Source of the DNA: a virus
IMG/VR virus record: IMGVR_UViG_3300032293_000766
Span: 62,001-126,000 of that record
Length of the DNA: 64,000 nt
Strand: one strand, 5' to 3'
Below the pieces are notes generated by a model. It did no database searches. It saw only the letters and a list, made by a program, of their open reading frames with translations, and had not been told where the DNA came from. A program made the translations under genes and the position numbers. This document shows, one piece after another, positions 50,994 through 59,458 of the stretch (positions are counted from its first letter, which is position 1; each line of letters starts with the position of its first letter).

Positions 50994-53230
50994 ATAGCGC
51001 ATGAACCTCCTTCGCAAGTTTCTTTCTTGTGCATATCTTTTTCTGTATCACCATCAGAGTCTGGAGTATTACAGTAATAAAAGTTCTTTACACCATACTT
51101 ATACCCGTAAAGTTGATCTTTAATTAATATACTTAGTGGAATATTTCCGTCTGGATAATGTGAATAGTTATAATACAAGTTAACACTAATGCTCATATCT
51201 ACAAACTTTTGTAAAACAGCACATATGTTGAGGATAGCCTTATTATCTTTCATGTCCCAAGCTAAAGTGTAATAGCTTTTTCGACTAGAATAATTTGGCA
51301 CTAGTTGTTTTAATATCCCGTTCTTTGCCTTCTTGTATGACATCAAACTTCTTACTGGCTCAATTCCATTGGTGCTATTCTGAATCACGCTGGATGACTC
51401 ACAGGGCATGATCGCTGTTAAAGTGGAATGACGCAGGCCAAACTTTTTAATTCTTTCTCTAAGCCCTTCCCAATCCATAGTATACTCTGGAGACACTAGT
51501 TCGTCAACTGTTTTTTTGTACCAATCTATTGGTAACAATCCACGAGAATACTTTGTCTCTGAAAACTTGCTGCATGGTCCTAATTTTTCAGCAAGCTTGC
51601 AAGACTCATTAAGTAGATGCCATTGAATTTTTTCCATAGTTTTATGTGTCAATTTTAATGTTTCTGCATCATCATACTTAAGCTTATTTTTAGCTAGAAA
51701 AGCAGCAAAGTTGGTTATTCCAATACCTAAAGATCTACGGTTCTTAGTAAAATTTTCTCCAGCTAAAATTGGATAATCTTGATAATCAATGATGGATTCT
51801 AACATTTTTACAGCCATGCCGCAAGCATTTTCTATACTTTCGTCACTATTTAGTTCTAACAGATTGAGTGCTGATAAAATGCAGATTCCTATCTCACCCT
51901 CTTTATCGTCAATAGATGAAATAGGTTTTGTTGGATGAATAATTTCTTGACATAGATTACTCATGTATACAGGAGCGTCCCAAGACCCATGCTCGTTAGC
52001 ATTATCTATATTCATCACGTAGATACGCCCAGTTTCTAGTCTTTCTTTAGTAAATATTTCTGCTAATTTTCTAGCATTAATTTTTTTCTTCATTTTGATT
52101 TGGCGACTATTCTCATATTTTTCATATAGTTTTTTAAAGTCTTCATTATCATTCATTGAGCTATAAAGACCGCCTGTTTCTTCTGGACTAAAAAGCGTAA
52201 TGTCTTCATTTTTGATGAATCGTTCATAGAACAATTTATTAAACTGAATTGAGTAATCTAGCTTACGCACTCTATTATCGTCAGTTCCAGCATTATTTTT
52301 TAGAACGATAATGTCCTCAATTTCATAATGCCAAAATGGCACATGTACTGTAGCTGAACCGCCACGTATTCCATTCTGGCTTGTTGCCTTTACGGTAGAC
52401 TCAAAGATTTTCAGATAAGGAATTAATCCAGTGTGTATTACTTCTCCACCACGAATTTCTGAGTTGATTGGTCTAACTCTTCCAATATTTAGACCTATAC
52501 CAGCCCTACGTGCTGTGTACTTTCCAACCGCATGTACGCTAGAAAAAATAGAAGCAAGATTATCTTCTACGTCTACTAAAACACAGCTAGCAAACTGCTT
52601 GATCTTTGTTCTTACGCCAGCCATGATTGGTGTGGGTAAATTAATCTTGAATGTAGAAAAACACTCATATGCCTCTTTAACTTCGTCTACAGAACCAAAA
52701 AGAGCCATTGCTATACACACGTAAGCAAACTGTGGGGTTTCATACATCTTTCCAGTAATTCTATTCTTGACAAGATATTTGTCAATTAACTGTTGCAATC
52801 CAGCATATGTAAAAAGATAATCTCTATTGTGATCAATGCACTGTTCAATTGAGGCTATATCTTCCTTAGTCCACTTGCTTAATAAGCTATCATCATATAC
52901 TGCATAGTCAATATTTTTTTTAATATGATCATATAGCGGAGGCGGGCAATCATACTTATCCCACAAATCTTTTCTCAAAGACATGTTCAATAGTCGTGAT
53001 GCCACATATTGATAATTGGGATTTTGTGGAGATGTTAAATCGTTTGCTGATTTAATAAGAATCTGATGTATTTCTTTAGTAGTAATGCCATCTCTGATAG
53101 ATAGATTAGCATTCATCTCTATTTCTGACAAAGATACGTTATTTAAGCCGCGAATCGCCCAATCTACAACCTTGTGAATCTTTTCCACATTATATATTTC
53201 GATATTTCCATTACGCTTAGTTACATTCAT
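50990..53230 (-). CDS. nrdA: Ribonucleotide reductase class Ia large subunit
   Basis: 746 residues. An ATP-cone at the N-terminus (VTKRNGNIEIYNVEKIHKVVDWAI, about 1-90) indicates allosteric activity control. The catalytic core has ASCVLVDVEDN (C225 equivalent), NLCQEIIHPTKP (Asn437/Cys439/Glu441 equivalents) and GICILSALNL (C462 equivalent). The C-terminus ends CEGGSCAI, the redox-active Cys pair reduced by thioredoxin or glutaredoxin; no such donor gene is in this window, so a host or off-window donor is needed. Reduces NDPs to dNDPs. RBS AGGATAA before ATG 53230; it begins the nucleotide operon. Confidence 0.93.
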   Translation of the reverse strand: MNVTKRNGNIEIYNVEKIHKVVDWAIRGLNNVSLSEIEMNANLSIRDGITTKEIHQILIKSANDLTSPQNPNYQYVASRLLNMSLRKDLWDKYDCPPPLYDHIKKNIDYAVYDDSLLSKWTKEDIASIEQCIDHNRDYLFTYAGLQQLIDKYLVKNRITGKMYETPQFAYVCIAMALFGSVDEVKEAYECFSTFKINLPTPIMAGVRTKIKQFASCVLVDVEDNLASIFSSVHAVGKYTARRAGIGLNIGRVRPINSEIRGGEVIHTGLIPYLKIFESTVKATSQNGIRGGSATVHVPFWHYEIEDIIVLKNNAGTDDNRVRKLDYSIQFNKLFYERFIKNEDITLFSPEETGGLYSSMNDNEDFKKLYEKYENSRQIKMKKKINARKLAEIFTKERLETGRIYVMNIDNANEHGSWDAPVYMSNLCQEIIHPTKPISSIDDKEGEIGICILSALNLLELNSDESIENACGMAVKMLESIIDYQDYPILAGENFTKNRRSLGIGITNFAAFLAKNKLKYDDAETLKLTHKTMEKIQWHLLNESCKLAEKLGPCSKFSETKYSRGLLPIDWYKKTVDELVSPEYTMDWEGLRERIKKFGLRHSTLTAIMPCESSSVIQNSTNGIEPVRSLMSYKKAKNGILKQLVPNYSSRKSYYTLAWDMKDNKAILNICAVLQKFVDMSISVNLYYNYSHYPDGNIPLSILIKDQLYGYKYGVKNFYYCNTPDSDGDTEKDMHKKETCEGGSCAI

Positions 53231-53249
53231 TATTTATCCTATGTTCTAT

Positions 53250-53870
53250 TCAACTATATAATCTACTTAAAATTTTCGCAACAATCCACTTAATAATCAT
53301 CGGAAGTACTACATAAATAAATAGCCAAGTTAATATGACTGAGCCATACTCTTTTTCAAGTTCTTTATGTACGTTTTCTTCTACGAATGAATAGCACTCT
53401 CTTTTTAGCTTTCTTCGCGTCTTTATATCGGCGTTACTAAAATCTACACCAGACGATTGACATATTGTAGCCCACTCATTAGCAAATTGCAAGCACATCT
53501 TTGCGACTTCACGATCTTGCTTGTTGCCATACTTATTATCAATTTCTAAATACATTGGATCAAGATTTACGTATTGATCACATTCACTAAAAACTTTATC
53601 ATATGAAAATCTAATGGCTGGAAAATATTTAAACTTTATGTAACCGCCAGTATTTTCTAAGCATATTTGTTCAACATTAACAGATAGTGTGATAATCTTT
53701 TTTATAGACGCTTTAGGAGTATTGCTATTAAAGGTAATAAGAATATTATTGTCTTTGTTTTCTATTTTAGCATCTAGCGGTGTATTGCACTTAATGTTAA
53801 ATCCATTCAATATGAATCCATTTGGTGAGAATATATTATTTAAAGCAGACTTTAATTCTTCTGGCTTCAT
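53250..53870 (-). CDS. C-terminally membrane-anchored protein (206 aa)
   Basis: Residues 1-175 are soluble alpha/beta (FSPNGFILNGFNIKCNTPLD, FKYFPAIRFSYDKVF). The C-terminus has one transmembrane helix, VILTWLFIYVVLPMIIKWIVAK (about 177-198), followed by a short basic tail (LSRLYS). This is a tail-anchored topology, with the bulk facing the cytoplasm. It belongs to a group of four small membrane or exported proteins between a fibre gene and RNR. Not recognised as a family; a lysis- or membrane-remodelling role is possible. Confidence 0.5.
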   Translation of the reverse strand: MKPEELKSALNNIFSPNGFILNGFNIKCNTPLDAKIENKDNNILITFNSNTPKASIKKIITLSVNVEQICLENTGGYIKFKYFPAIRFSYDKVFSECDQYVNLDPMYLEIDNKYGNKQDREVAKMCLQFANEWATICQSSGVDFSNADIKTRRKLKRECYSFVEENVHKELEKEYGSVILTWLFIYVVLPMIIKWIVAKILSRLYS

Positions 53871-53871
53871 A

Positions 53872-54342
53872 TCATTTCCTTTGTATTAGAACCCAAGCAA
53901 CGCCATCAAAATATGCGCTGACTGTATTTTTTTCTTCTTCTGTCAATACATGATTGTCATCTGTTAATAGTTCTTTTAATAAGTCAGTAATACTTGTAGA
54001 TAACCCACTATATTTATTGACTAAAGAATCTTGAAAAAATATTTTACCAGCTAATGTATATACGTCGTTTACTTGTTGATTATTTGTTTTCCAGGTTTTT
54101 ATCCTGTTTGCAAAATCATTATTAAATATAGCTATCTTTGCTCTATCAGTTGGGTCTGTAATTAAGTTAGAGAAAACTTGTACTCTAGCTATAATACTAT
54201 CAGTTGGCCTATCTATATTTAATATTGCTACAGGCTTTGGCTCTGGTGATGGTTTTGGTATGATGTTCTTTAAAACGTCTGACAATCCACCCCCAAAAAG
54301 CGCATACAAAATAAGCACTAATGCAATGACATTCTTATACAT
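53872..54342 (-). CDS. Exported or membrane-anchored protein (156 aa)
   Basis: N-terminal hydrophobic segment (MYKNVIALVLILYALFGGGL) then a proline/lysine-rich linker (PKPSPEPKPVA) and a helical, charged domain (DRPTDSIIARVQVFSNLI, DPTDRAKIAIFNNDFANRIKTW). The helix acts as a signal anchor, with the soluble domain outside the cytoplasm. RBS GAGGAAG before ATG 54342. Overlaps its neighbour by 8 nt; no family recognised. An outer cell-envelope or spanin-like role is conceivable. Confidence 0.5.
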   Translation of the reverse strand: MYKNVIALVLILYALFGGGLSDVLKNIIPKPSPEPKPVAILNIDRPTDSIIARVQVFSNLITDPTDRAKIAIFNNDFANRIKTWKTNNQQVNDVYTLAGKIFFQDSLVNKYSGLSTSITDLLKELLTDDNHVLTEEEKNTVSAYFDGVAWVLIQRK

Positions 54343-54586
54343 TTTCTTCCTCTTTATTCAACAGTGGAAAAGTCTCATCTAGTTTTATGACTGCATCATT
54401 TAAGTTTGCTTGTTCGCACTTATCTCTTAAGATATGCCATAAATTAACAATTTCAATAAAAGTATCTGTTTTACCCTTTAGTCTTTGTGTTACAAATTGG
54501 TATGCAGAGGTTAAGTTCATGCTTGACAGCATCAATAATATAGCCGCTAAAACAGCAACAGTTCTTAAAACATTATCAATATTCAT
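54335..54586 (-). CDS. Small single-pass membrane protein (83 aa)
   Basis: A transmembrane helix at residues 8-30 (RTVAVLAAILLMLSSMNLTSA) is followed by a charged cytoplasmic or periplasmic helix (KTDTFIEIVNLWHILRDKCEQ). RBS GGAG lies before ATG 54586. It overlaps both neighbours (8 and 4 nt). Could be an accessory holin or spanin component of the membrane cassette; no family recognised. Confidence 0.5.
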   Translation of the reverse strand: MNIDNVLRTVAVLAAILLMLSSMNLTSAYQFVTQRLKGKTDTFIEIVNLWHILRDKCEQANLNDAVIKLDETFPLLNKEEENV

Positions 54587-54972
54587 TTGTTCTCCAATAT
54601 TATAAGTGGCTTAAATTTTAAATCTTTTTCCTTTAGTATTTGTTTGTTCACTCCATGATATTGACATGGGGTTTTATGACCGTCTCCATGAACTATTATA
54701 CCCGTACCCTTGCAAATACATTTTGCTGGATCTGGATCTTCCATAGGTATTACAACTACTGGTGGTTTAGGTATAGTAAATATTTTAGCTTCTGCTTCAT
54801 CGAAAGCTTTTTTGGATTGTAGCTTCCAATCTTCTACATAGTTTTTGTACATATCAGTAATATCTTTTGTTTCAAGATTATAGCAAGCGCGATCTTGCAA
54901 AGTCATATTAAAACATGAAAATATTAAGCTGATGCTTATGAGAGAAAATAGCAATATATCTTTTTTTTTCAT
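54583..54972 (-). CDS. Exported protein with CxC...GxGxxxHGDGHxTPC motif (129 aa)
   Basis: Signal peptide-like N-terminus (KKKDILLFSLISISLIFSC), possible lipobox at IFSC though the -2 Phe is poor, then a charged domain. Near residues 85-110 is CICKGTGIIVHGDGHKTPCQYHG, a Cys/His-rich turn resembling small phage proteins with a DnaJ-like zinc knuckle. The position of Cys pairs suggests metal binding or disulfides outside the cytoplasm. Coupled with its neighbours by 4-nt and 1-nt overlaps. Function unknown; possible lysis or envelope factor. Confidence 0.5.
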   Translation of the reverse strand: MKKKDILLFSLISISLIFSCFNMTLQDRACYNLETKDITDMYKNYVEDWKLQSKKAFDEAEAKIFTIPKPPVVVIPMEDPDPAKCICKGTGIIVHGDGHKTPCQYHGVNKQILKEKDLKFKPLIILENK

Positions 54973-56720
54973 TATTCTTCCTCTTCTGATTTTGCAATGA
55001 ATAAATATTGTAATTCTTGTATTCCAGAATCACTTGTTAAACCACTAAGAGCAACACCGTTTGGTAGAGTGGTATATATTGGACTAAATAGTAAACCGCC
55101 ATCAAGTCTATTAGTACCAAGAACACCACTTCTTAACGGTGTGCCACTACCTTGTTGTAATACAGAATATGTAACGTAGTCATTTTGGTTTATAGAAAAT
55201 CCATATGTAGTATTTTGAATAGCAATGACTTCTTCTTTGATTCCACTTTCAGATGATGAGAATGATGTATTTCTAAATACACCGCTTTGTTCTAAGCGAT
55301 CAAAAATAATAGAATCAAGTAAACTTGTAGTTCCAGCAAAAGTTTCTGAAGCTTGAGCTAAAGTACCACTTCCAGCAGTATTTGTTACTGTTGTATTAAA
55401 ATTTGTTTTTCTACAAGCAATTGGGCCTAAAAATCCAGAAGGAGATAATCCATCCTCACAATCTATAACATATACGTCGTCTATGAGTGTAGAATATTTT
55501 GTCGTAAATGGAGAAGTTCCATAAAATTTCATTTGCCCAAAAGCAATATTTGATAAACTTCTACTCCTTGGTATGTAATTTGTTATAACTGCATTTAGGC
55601 CGAAACCGCCATCGTCTCCATTGGGGTATGAAGTTACTATAGTATTTTTTCTTACCGGAATATTAACAGTTAAGTAATCATATCCACCACCAAGTCCACC
55701 GCCGGTACCATATGCAATATTGTTAATTATGAATCTTCCAAATCTATTATCATATGGAGCAGCTACAACTTTTATATTTCCATCCTGTAATACTGTAAAG
55801 CTTGAACCGTTAGTAGCAACAGCTGGATTAGTTAATGTCCCACTTTGAGCTACTCCAGAAACTAATGGGAGTCCAGAATTAAATGGTCCAAAAGATCCAT
55901 CTATCTTTCTGCTCGTTTCATTTCTATTGATTCTGATCTTAAATTGTTCTCTATTATTTCTTAAGTCAAATTCAATTTCTATATAATTCCAATAATTAAA
56001 ATACAATCTGTTATTTGTATTAGGCGTTACTATTAGGGGTGGTGCTAGTAAGCTAAGAGCGTTTCTTTCACTATTAGGAGTAATTGAAAACATAGTTGTA
56101 ACGCTTGCTGGGTCTATAAAATTTCCATTGCTATCAAAGTTAACCACGTTAGCATCACCAAATTGTCCACCTGTTGAGTTGAATATAGTTGCTCCATAAA
56201 TTCCATTCGATGTTGTGGTCATGTCTAATCTATTGGTTTGAAAAAGCCTAGTAGAGTTATAGTGAGATAATATAACTTGTCCACTATTGTTTAAAGAAAT
56301 AACCAAAGATGGATTATATCCACTATCTGTTATCATTGCTATGGGCGAGAAGTGCATTTCGTCACCCAATGGCCCAAAAGAGCCACCGCTTGGAAGGGAT
56401 GGGAAAATAGAAAAACCAACTATACCATGTTCGATATTTTTTCGGAATGGCACATTTGCTACTGGCAAAGTATATCTGTTATTAGTATAGAAACCGGCGG
56501 GAAATTCATTAGAACTTACTGTGTCAACTTTGAGAAATTTTAAGTTAGGAAGATCATTTTTGTTCTTAACATTATTTCCATATAATATGGTAGAATTTTC
56601 AAAAGATATAGGAGGGGTGCCAGAGCCTGGAAATAGGCTTCCAGAAGGCATATTAAGTGTTCTAGCAACATCTTTGTATGATGAATATCCCTCAAAACCT
56701 TCAAAATTTGTTAAACCCAT
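54972..56720 (-). CDS. Fibre/LamG-like structural protein (582 aa)
   Basis: Beta-rich and Ser/Gly/Asn-rich with strands alternating through a probable concanavalin/LamG fold: LFQTNRLDMTTTSNGIYG, NRLYFNYWNYIEIEFDLRNN, and near residue 415 TLIDDVYVIDCEDGLSPSGF-LGP. This is the 'fDDvyv.D..G....flG' element that marks LamG-like domains in many phage tail proteins. No catalytic motif. Likely a fibre or baseplate-associated protein binding glycan or protein outside the cell. First gene after the cysteine peptidase cluster and starts 12 nt after a small gene. Confidence 0.6.
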   Translation of the reverse strand: MGLTNFEGFEGYSSYKDVARTLNMPSGSLFPGSGTPPISFENSTILYGNNVKNKNDLPNLKFLKVDTVSSNEFPAGFYTNNRYTLPVANVPFRKNIEHGIVGFSIFPSLPSGGSFGPLGDEMHFSPIAMITDSGYNPSLVISLNNSGQVILSHYNSTRLFQTNRLDMTTTSNGIYGATIFNSTGGQFGDANVVNFDSNGNFIDPASVTTMFSITPNSERNALSLLAPPLIVTPNTNNRLYFNYWNYIEIEFDLRNNREQFKIRINRNETSRKIDGSFGPFNSGLPLVSGVAQSGTLTNPAVATNGSSFTVLQDGNIKVVAAPYDNRFGRFIINNIAYGTGGGLGGGYDYLTVNIPVRKNTIVTSYPNGDDGGFGLNAVITNYIPRSRSLSNIAFGQMKFYGTSPFTTKYSTLIDDVYVIDCEDGLSPSGFLGPIACRKTNFNTTVTNTAGSGTLAQASETFAGTTSLLDSIIFDRLEQSGVFRNTSFSSSESGIKEEVIAIQNTTYGFSINQNDYVTYSVLQQGSGTPLRSGVLGTNRLDGGLLFSPIYTTLPNGVALSGLTSDSGIQELQYLFIAKSEEEE

Positions 56721-56732
56721 TTTATCTCCTAA

Positions 56733-56936
56733 TTATGCGCCAACAATTGTTGTAACGTCATCGAACCTATTGGTTAACTTGTTTTCCAAGTTATTATATG
56801 TAATACTAGTCTCAAAAACTGAGTCAATTTTTTTATATGAACCTGTTGGTAGGCATGAAACAATAATAGTAGCATTACTACTAACTTCATTACCAGCTAC
56901 TACGTTTGTGCATACATCTGTGGTTGTAATTGCCAT
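56733..56936 (-). CDS. Small hypothetical protein (67 aa)
   Basis: An AAAGG lies about 8 nt before ATG 56936, in the gap between the peptidase stop and the fibre start, and the frame fills it. The protein (MAITTTDVCTNVVAGNEVSSN...) is Thr/Val-rich with two Cys and no membrane segment, and ends DDVTTIVGA. It may be a small virion protein or fibre chaperone. The good RBS and tight spacing support it as a real gene despite its length. Confidence 0.5.
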   Translation of the reverse strand: MAITTTDVCTNVVAGNEVSSNATIIVSCLPTGSYKKIDSVFETSITYNNLENKLTNRFDDVTTIVGA

Positions 56937-56948
56937 ATTGTGCCTTTC

Positions 56949-57875
56949 TTAAAAGACTGTATTTATAGTCCAGTTTACTTTTCGTGGTGGAAAACCATCA
57001 ACGTCGCTAAATACCCAAGAGCCATTACCGGAAAGCATTTCTGCTGCATCTTTTTCTCTAATCCAAAAGCTGCCATCTGGTTGATCATGTCTTTTAGGGC
57101 CATTATTCCAAATTCCCCATGAATTTTGCACCAAGAATAAAGTTTCTTTGTAAATCTCATGAGTATCGTCCATGCCTACCCAAGCCATCGCGTGCGCCCA
57201 AGACCCAGAGCGTGAAGCTATACCATGCTTATCTCTGCGACTAGAAAAGCCAGACATAGAACATACACTAATACCATAACCATTAGCAATAGCATCTCTT
57301 GCTTGTTCTATTGTGCTAATGAGTGAGATTGTTTTTACTGGATTCTTTTTTGCTTCATTAATTAATTCTTGTGGAATTCCAGTTCTACCCCATTTACCCC
57401 CAATGCCAGAGTATGTAGATAGGTCTATATCTCCATATTCTTTACGTATTAATAATCCGCCCACTTTATTAACAAATCGTGCGGCTACAGAACATGACAT
57501 TCCTTCTCCACCATGACCTCTAGAGCCATAAATGGCTTCTACAGCACCCCTAGCGATAAATTCTTCTCTATCCCCATCAACTATTTCGCAAGAGCGCGTT
57601 ACATCTACAGCGTTTCGTGTAGCATGGGAGACACAATCACCTTGAACTTGTTTTTCAGATGGTCCAAAATTAGGATCAAATGTTAACAAGTTTTTGAATG
57701 GTAGAGATAATTTACCCTTTCCACTTCCATAAAGATTATATGCAGCAGCACCAAATAATGGATGTGGAAGTTCTCCTAAAAGCTTATCTGTATCCTTGGG
57801 ATCACACCATGAACCCATGAACCCTTCACGATAAGCTTTTAAAAGATCGCTTGGCTTATTAAACTCATTAGACAT
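56949..57875 (-). CDS. Papain-family (C1A) cysteine peptidase
   Basis: 308 residues. The catalytic residues are all in place: the oxyanion Gln and nucleophile in KQVQGDCVSHA (Q78, C81), the His in SWAHAMAWVGMDD (H228) and the Asn in LFLVQNSWGIWNNG (N251), followed by GSFWIREKD, the usual papain-family order. There is no signal peptide and no inhibitory propeptide of normal length; the N-terminal 70 residues are unassigned. It may process virion proteins or cleave the host envelope. It overlaps the holin-like gene by 8 nt upstream and is followed by the fibre gene, so both lysis and virion roles fit. Confidence 0.85.
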   Translation of the reverse strand: MSNEFNKPSDLLKAYREGFMGSWCDPKDTDKLLGELPHPLFGAAAYNLYGSGKGKLSLPFKNLLTFDPNFGPSEKQVQGDCVSHATRNAVDVTRSCEIVDGDREEFIARGAVEAIYGSRGHGGEGMSCSVAARFVNKVGGLLIRKEYGDIDLSTYSGIGGKWGRTGIPQELINEAKKNPVKTISLISTIEQARDAIANGYGISVCSMSGFSSRRDKHGIASRSGSWAHAMAWVGMDDTHEIYKETLFLVQNSWGIWNNGPKRHDQPDGSFWIREKDAAEMLSGNGSWVFSDVDGFPPRKVNWTINTVF

Positions 57876-58095
57876 TTTTCACCGGACTTACTGGACCTAC
57901 TGGGCCTTTAATCCACTTAATAATACTATCTAAAACTAGTGTTACGATTGGAACTAGCAATACGCCAGTTGAACCCCAATCAATAGTATTAACATTTTCC
58001 ATTATGTATGTTAAAAGCGATCCTGCACCAACAAGTAGTGCATTTTTTCCTAAGTTAATTAAATCGTTTACATCTAAAGAAAATCTTTGTGACAT
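57868..58095 (-). CDS. Holin-like membrane protein (75 aa)
   Basis: Two predicted membrane segments, around 15-33 (LGKNALLVGAGSLLTYIME) and 44-62 (VLLVPIVTLVLDSIIKWIKG), with a short loop carrying TIDWG, and a polar tail (GPVGPVSPVK). The 'GKnALlvGaGslLTYi.E....iDwG' pattern is a recurring phage holin-like arrangement. It would form membrane lesions that set lysis time. Directly followed (8-nt overlap) by the papain-like peptidase, preceded by the PAS protein. Confidence 0.6.
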   Translation of the reverse strand: MSQRFSLDVNDLINLGKNALLVGAGSLLTYIMENVNTIDWGSTGVLLVPIVTLVLDSIIKWIKGPVGPVSPVKNV

Positions 58096-58106
58096 TGTAA
58101 TACCTC

Positions 58107-58688
58107 TTATGTTTCGGATACGCTGACTAAAAACCCACCATGCTCTTCATCACTAATTTTATATGGATAACCAATTAGTCTTAACTGTTTTCCATCTGAA
58201 GTACGTGTTACTTTATTAAACCTTCTATTCATTTCTATACAAGATTTAAATTCTTGTAACACACTACTTCTATCTTCTTCATTTACTATATTTATCCAAT
58301 CGTATCCCTCTAAGAATAGATTACTGTCACCTATAAACTTATGAAGATGAATATTATTCCATATTAATCTTCCTTCGTTATCTGTTTCAAACAATGCTAC
58401 TTCATTATAGTGCATAGAAGCTCTTGTTCTTTGCTCTATAATTCTCTGTCTTCTATCTATTACTTTACATATTTTTTTGAGTTCGATAATAGAATCTTTT
58501 AGACTATTACCACCATTGGTCATTAATTCTTTACGTAATTCTTTTACTGATTCCGTAAAGAGATCTTGATTGTTGACCAGTTTTAGTACAGGTCTAAGAA
58601 ATTTTATCCATAGTAAACTACCAAATGTGAATAGTCCACCTATGATACTTATAAAAATGGTTATATATTCTGGGTCAAAATGGAACAT
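58107..58688 (-). CDS. Membrane-anchored PAS-domain protein (193 aa)
   Basis: One N-terminal transmembrane helix (YITIFISIIGGLFTFGSLLWI, about 8-28), then a coiled-coil linker (VKELRKELMTN...LKKICKVIDRRQRIIEQRTRA, about 48-90) and a PAS fold in the last 100 residues (VALFETDNEGRLIWNN, GYDWINIVNEEDRSSVLQEFKSC, GGFLVSV). The motif order (ALFETDxxGxLxWxN ... hxVHPEDR-like IVNEEDR ... GxGxxx) is typical of PAS sensor domains. No kinase, GGDEF or HTH is attached. It may sense a small ligand or redox state and signal to its neighbours, of which the next gene is the holin-like protein. RBS AGGAG. Confidence 0.7.
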   Translation of the reverse strand: MFHFDPEYITIFISIIGGLFTFGSLLWIKFLRPVLKLVNNQDLFTESVKELRKELMTNGGNSLKDSIIELKKICKVIDRRQRIIEQRTRASMHYNEVALFETDNEGRLIWNNIHLHKFIGDSNLFLEGYDWINIVNEEDRSSVLQEFKSCIEMNRRFNKVTRTSDGKQLRLIGYPYKISDEEHGGFLVSVSET

Positions 58689-58705
58689 ATAGTACTCCTA
58701 AATAT

Positions 58706-58729
58706 CTTAGCCCCCCGTAGGGGGCTAGG
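58706..58729 (-). terminator. Hairpin with UACG tetraloop after the 213-residue gene
   Basis: On the - strand a 10-bp stem closes a TACG loop flanked by C and G, the unusually stable cUACGg tetraloop. It lies 12 nt after the stop of the 213-residue gene. The following U-tract is short (ATATTTA), so it may act as a partial terminator or an mRNA-stabilising end. The RBS of the PAS gene (AGGAG) begins just beyond it. Confidence 0.6.
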
Positions 58730-58741
58730 ATTTATAAGATA

Positions 58742-59383
58742 TTAAGCTTCGTAAGAATCTTGTGCCTTGTAAGTTGTACTAAATGGCTTTGCTAAACCAC
58801 CAAAATGATAAGTTAATTCACCGGGAACTGCTCTAGTTGGACTTGCAGCGTCATCCGTAGCTGCTGTAGAACCATTCTTTTGAACAAACGTTGAACTAAC
58901 ACCAGCATTTGCTCCGCGTGTTCTTCCCGGCACAACTCCACTGGAAGGTGGTGCCAAGAGATCAAACTTAGTAGTTGCATATTCACCAACTCTACTTGTC
59001 TTAACAGTCTTATGTATACTGTCACGACTTACTCCAGCGTAATGTGAACCTGGAATATTTAGTAGATTACTGTCTACATTATTAATCTTTGAAGATGCTT
59101 CGCCAGCGGTCTTTAGTAGGAAATTTCTTTCACCAGTTCTTGCGTTTGGAAAATAAGCGAATGTACCACTAGTTTTTGCCTTTGTTACACCGTCTGGATC
59201 TGAATATCCATCACTTACAGCGCTATTCTCTACTACTTTGGAACCATAATCATTTGATTGAGTTAGTTCATTTAGGTTAACATTTTTTGTAATAGGTGTG
59301 CCAGCTTCTACTGTTCCACCATTTACAACTGTACCACCATTATTTTTAACTGCGTTTGCGGACTTTGCCTTTGTTGTAGCCAT
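58742..59383 (-). CDS. Abundant-type protein of unknown function (213 aa)
   Basis: Low-complexity, Ser/Thr/Gly/Asn/Lys-rich (MATTKAKSANAVKNNGGTVV...), no hydrophobic segment or Cys. Segments such as GTFAYFPNARTGERNFLLKTAG and ELTYHFGGLAKPFSTTYKAQD suggest extended beta or disordered structure. Slightly more G+C than its neighbours, with GGAG RBS, an upstream promoter-like sequence and a stable 3' hairpin, all fitting a highly expressed structural or internal virion protein. No family recognised. Confidence 0.45.
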   Translation of the reverse strand: MATTKAKSANAVKNNGGTVVNGGTVEAGTPITKNVNLNELTQSNDYGSKVVENSAVSDGYSDPDGVTKAKTSGTFAYFPNARTGERNFLLKTAGEASSKINNVDSNLLNIPGSHYAGVSRDSIHKTVKTSRVGEYATTKFDLLAPPSSGVVPGRTRGANAGVSSTFVQKNGSTAATDDAASPTRAVPGELTYHFGGLAKPFSTTYKAQDSYEA

Positions 59384-59402
59384 ATTATTTCTCCATTATT
59401 CA

Positions 59403-59432
59403 AATATAGTTTATTCCTTATTTTCCTTGCAA
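59403..59432 (-). promoter_or_regulatory. Candidate sigma-70-like promoter for the 213-residue gene
   Basis: On the - strand TTGCAA (59427-59432) and TATATT (59403-59408) are separated by 18 nt. The predicted start near 59396 lies at the RBS, the same very short leader as the clear promoter at 63228-63255. Hexamers are imperfect, so this is tentative. Confidence 0.3.
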
Positions 59433-59458
59433 AATCCAAACTCCTAATCTTTAATACA

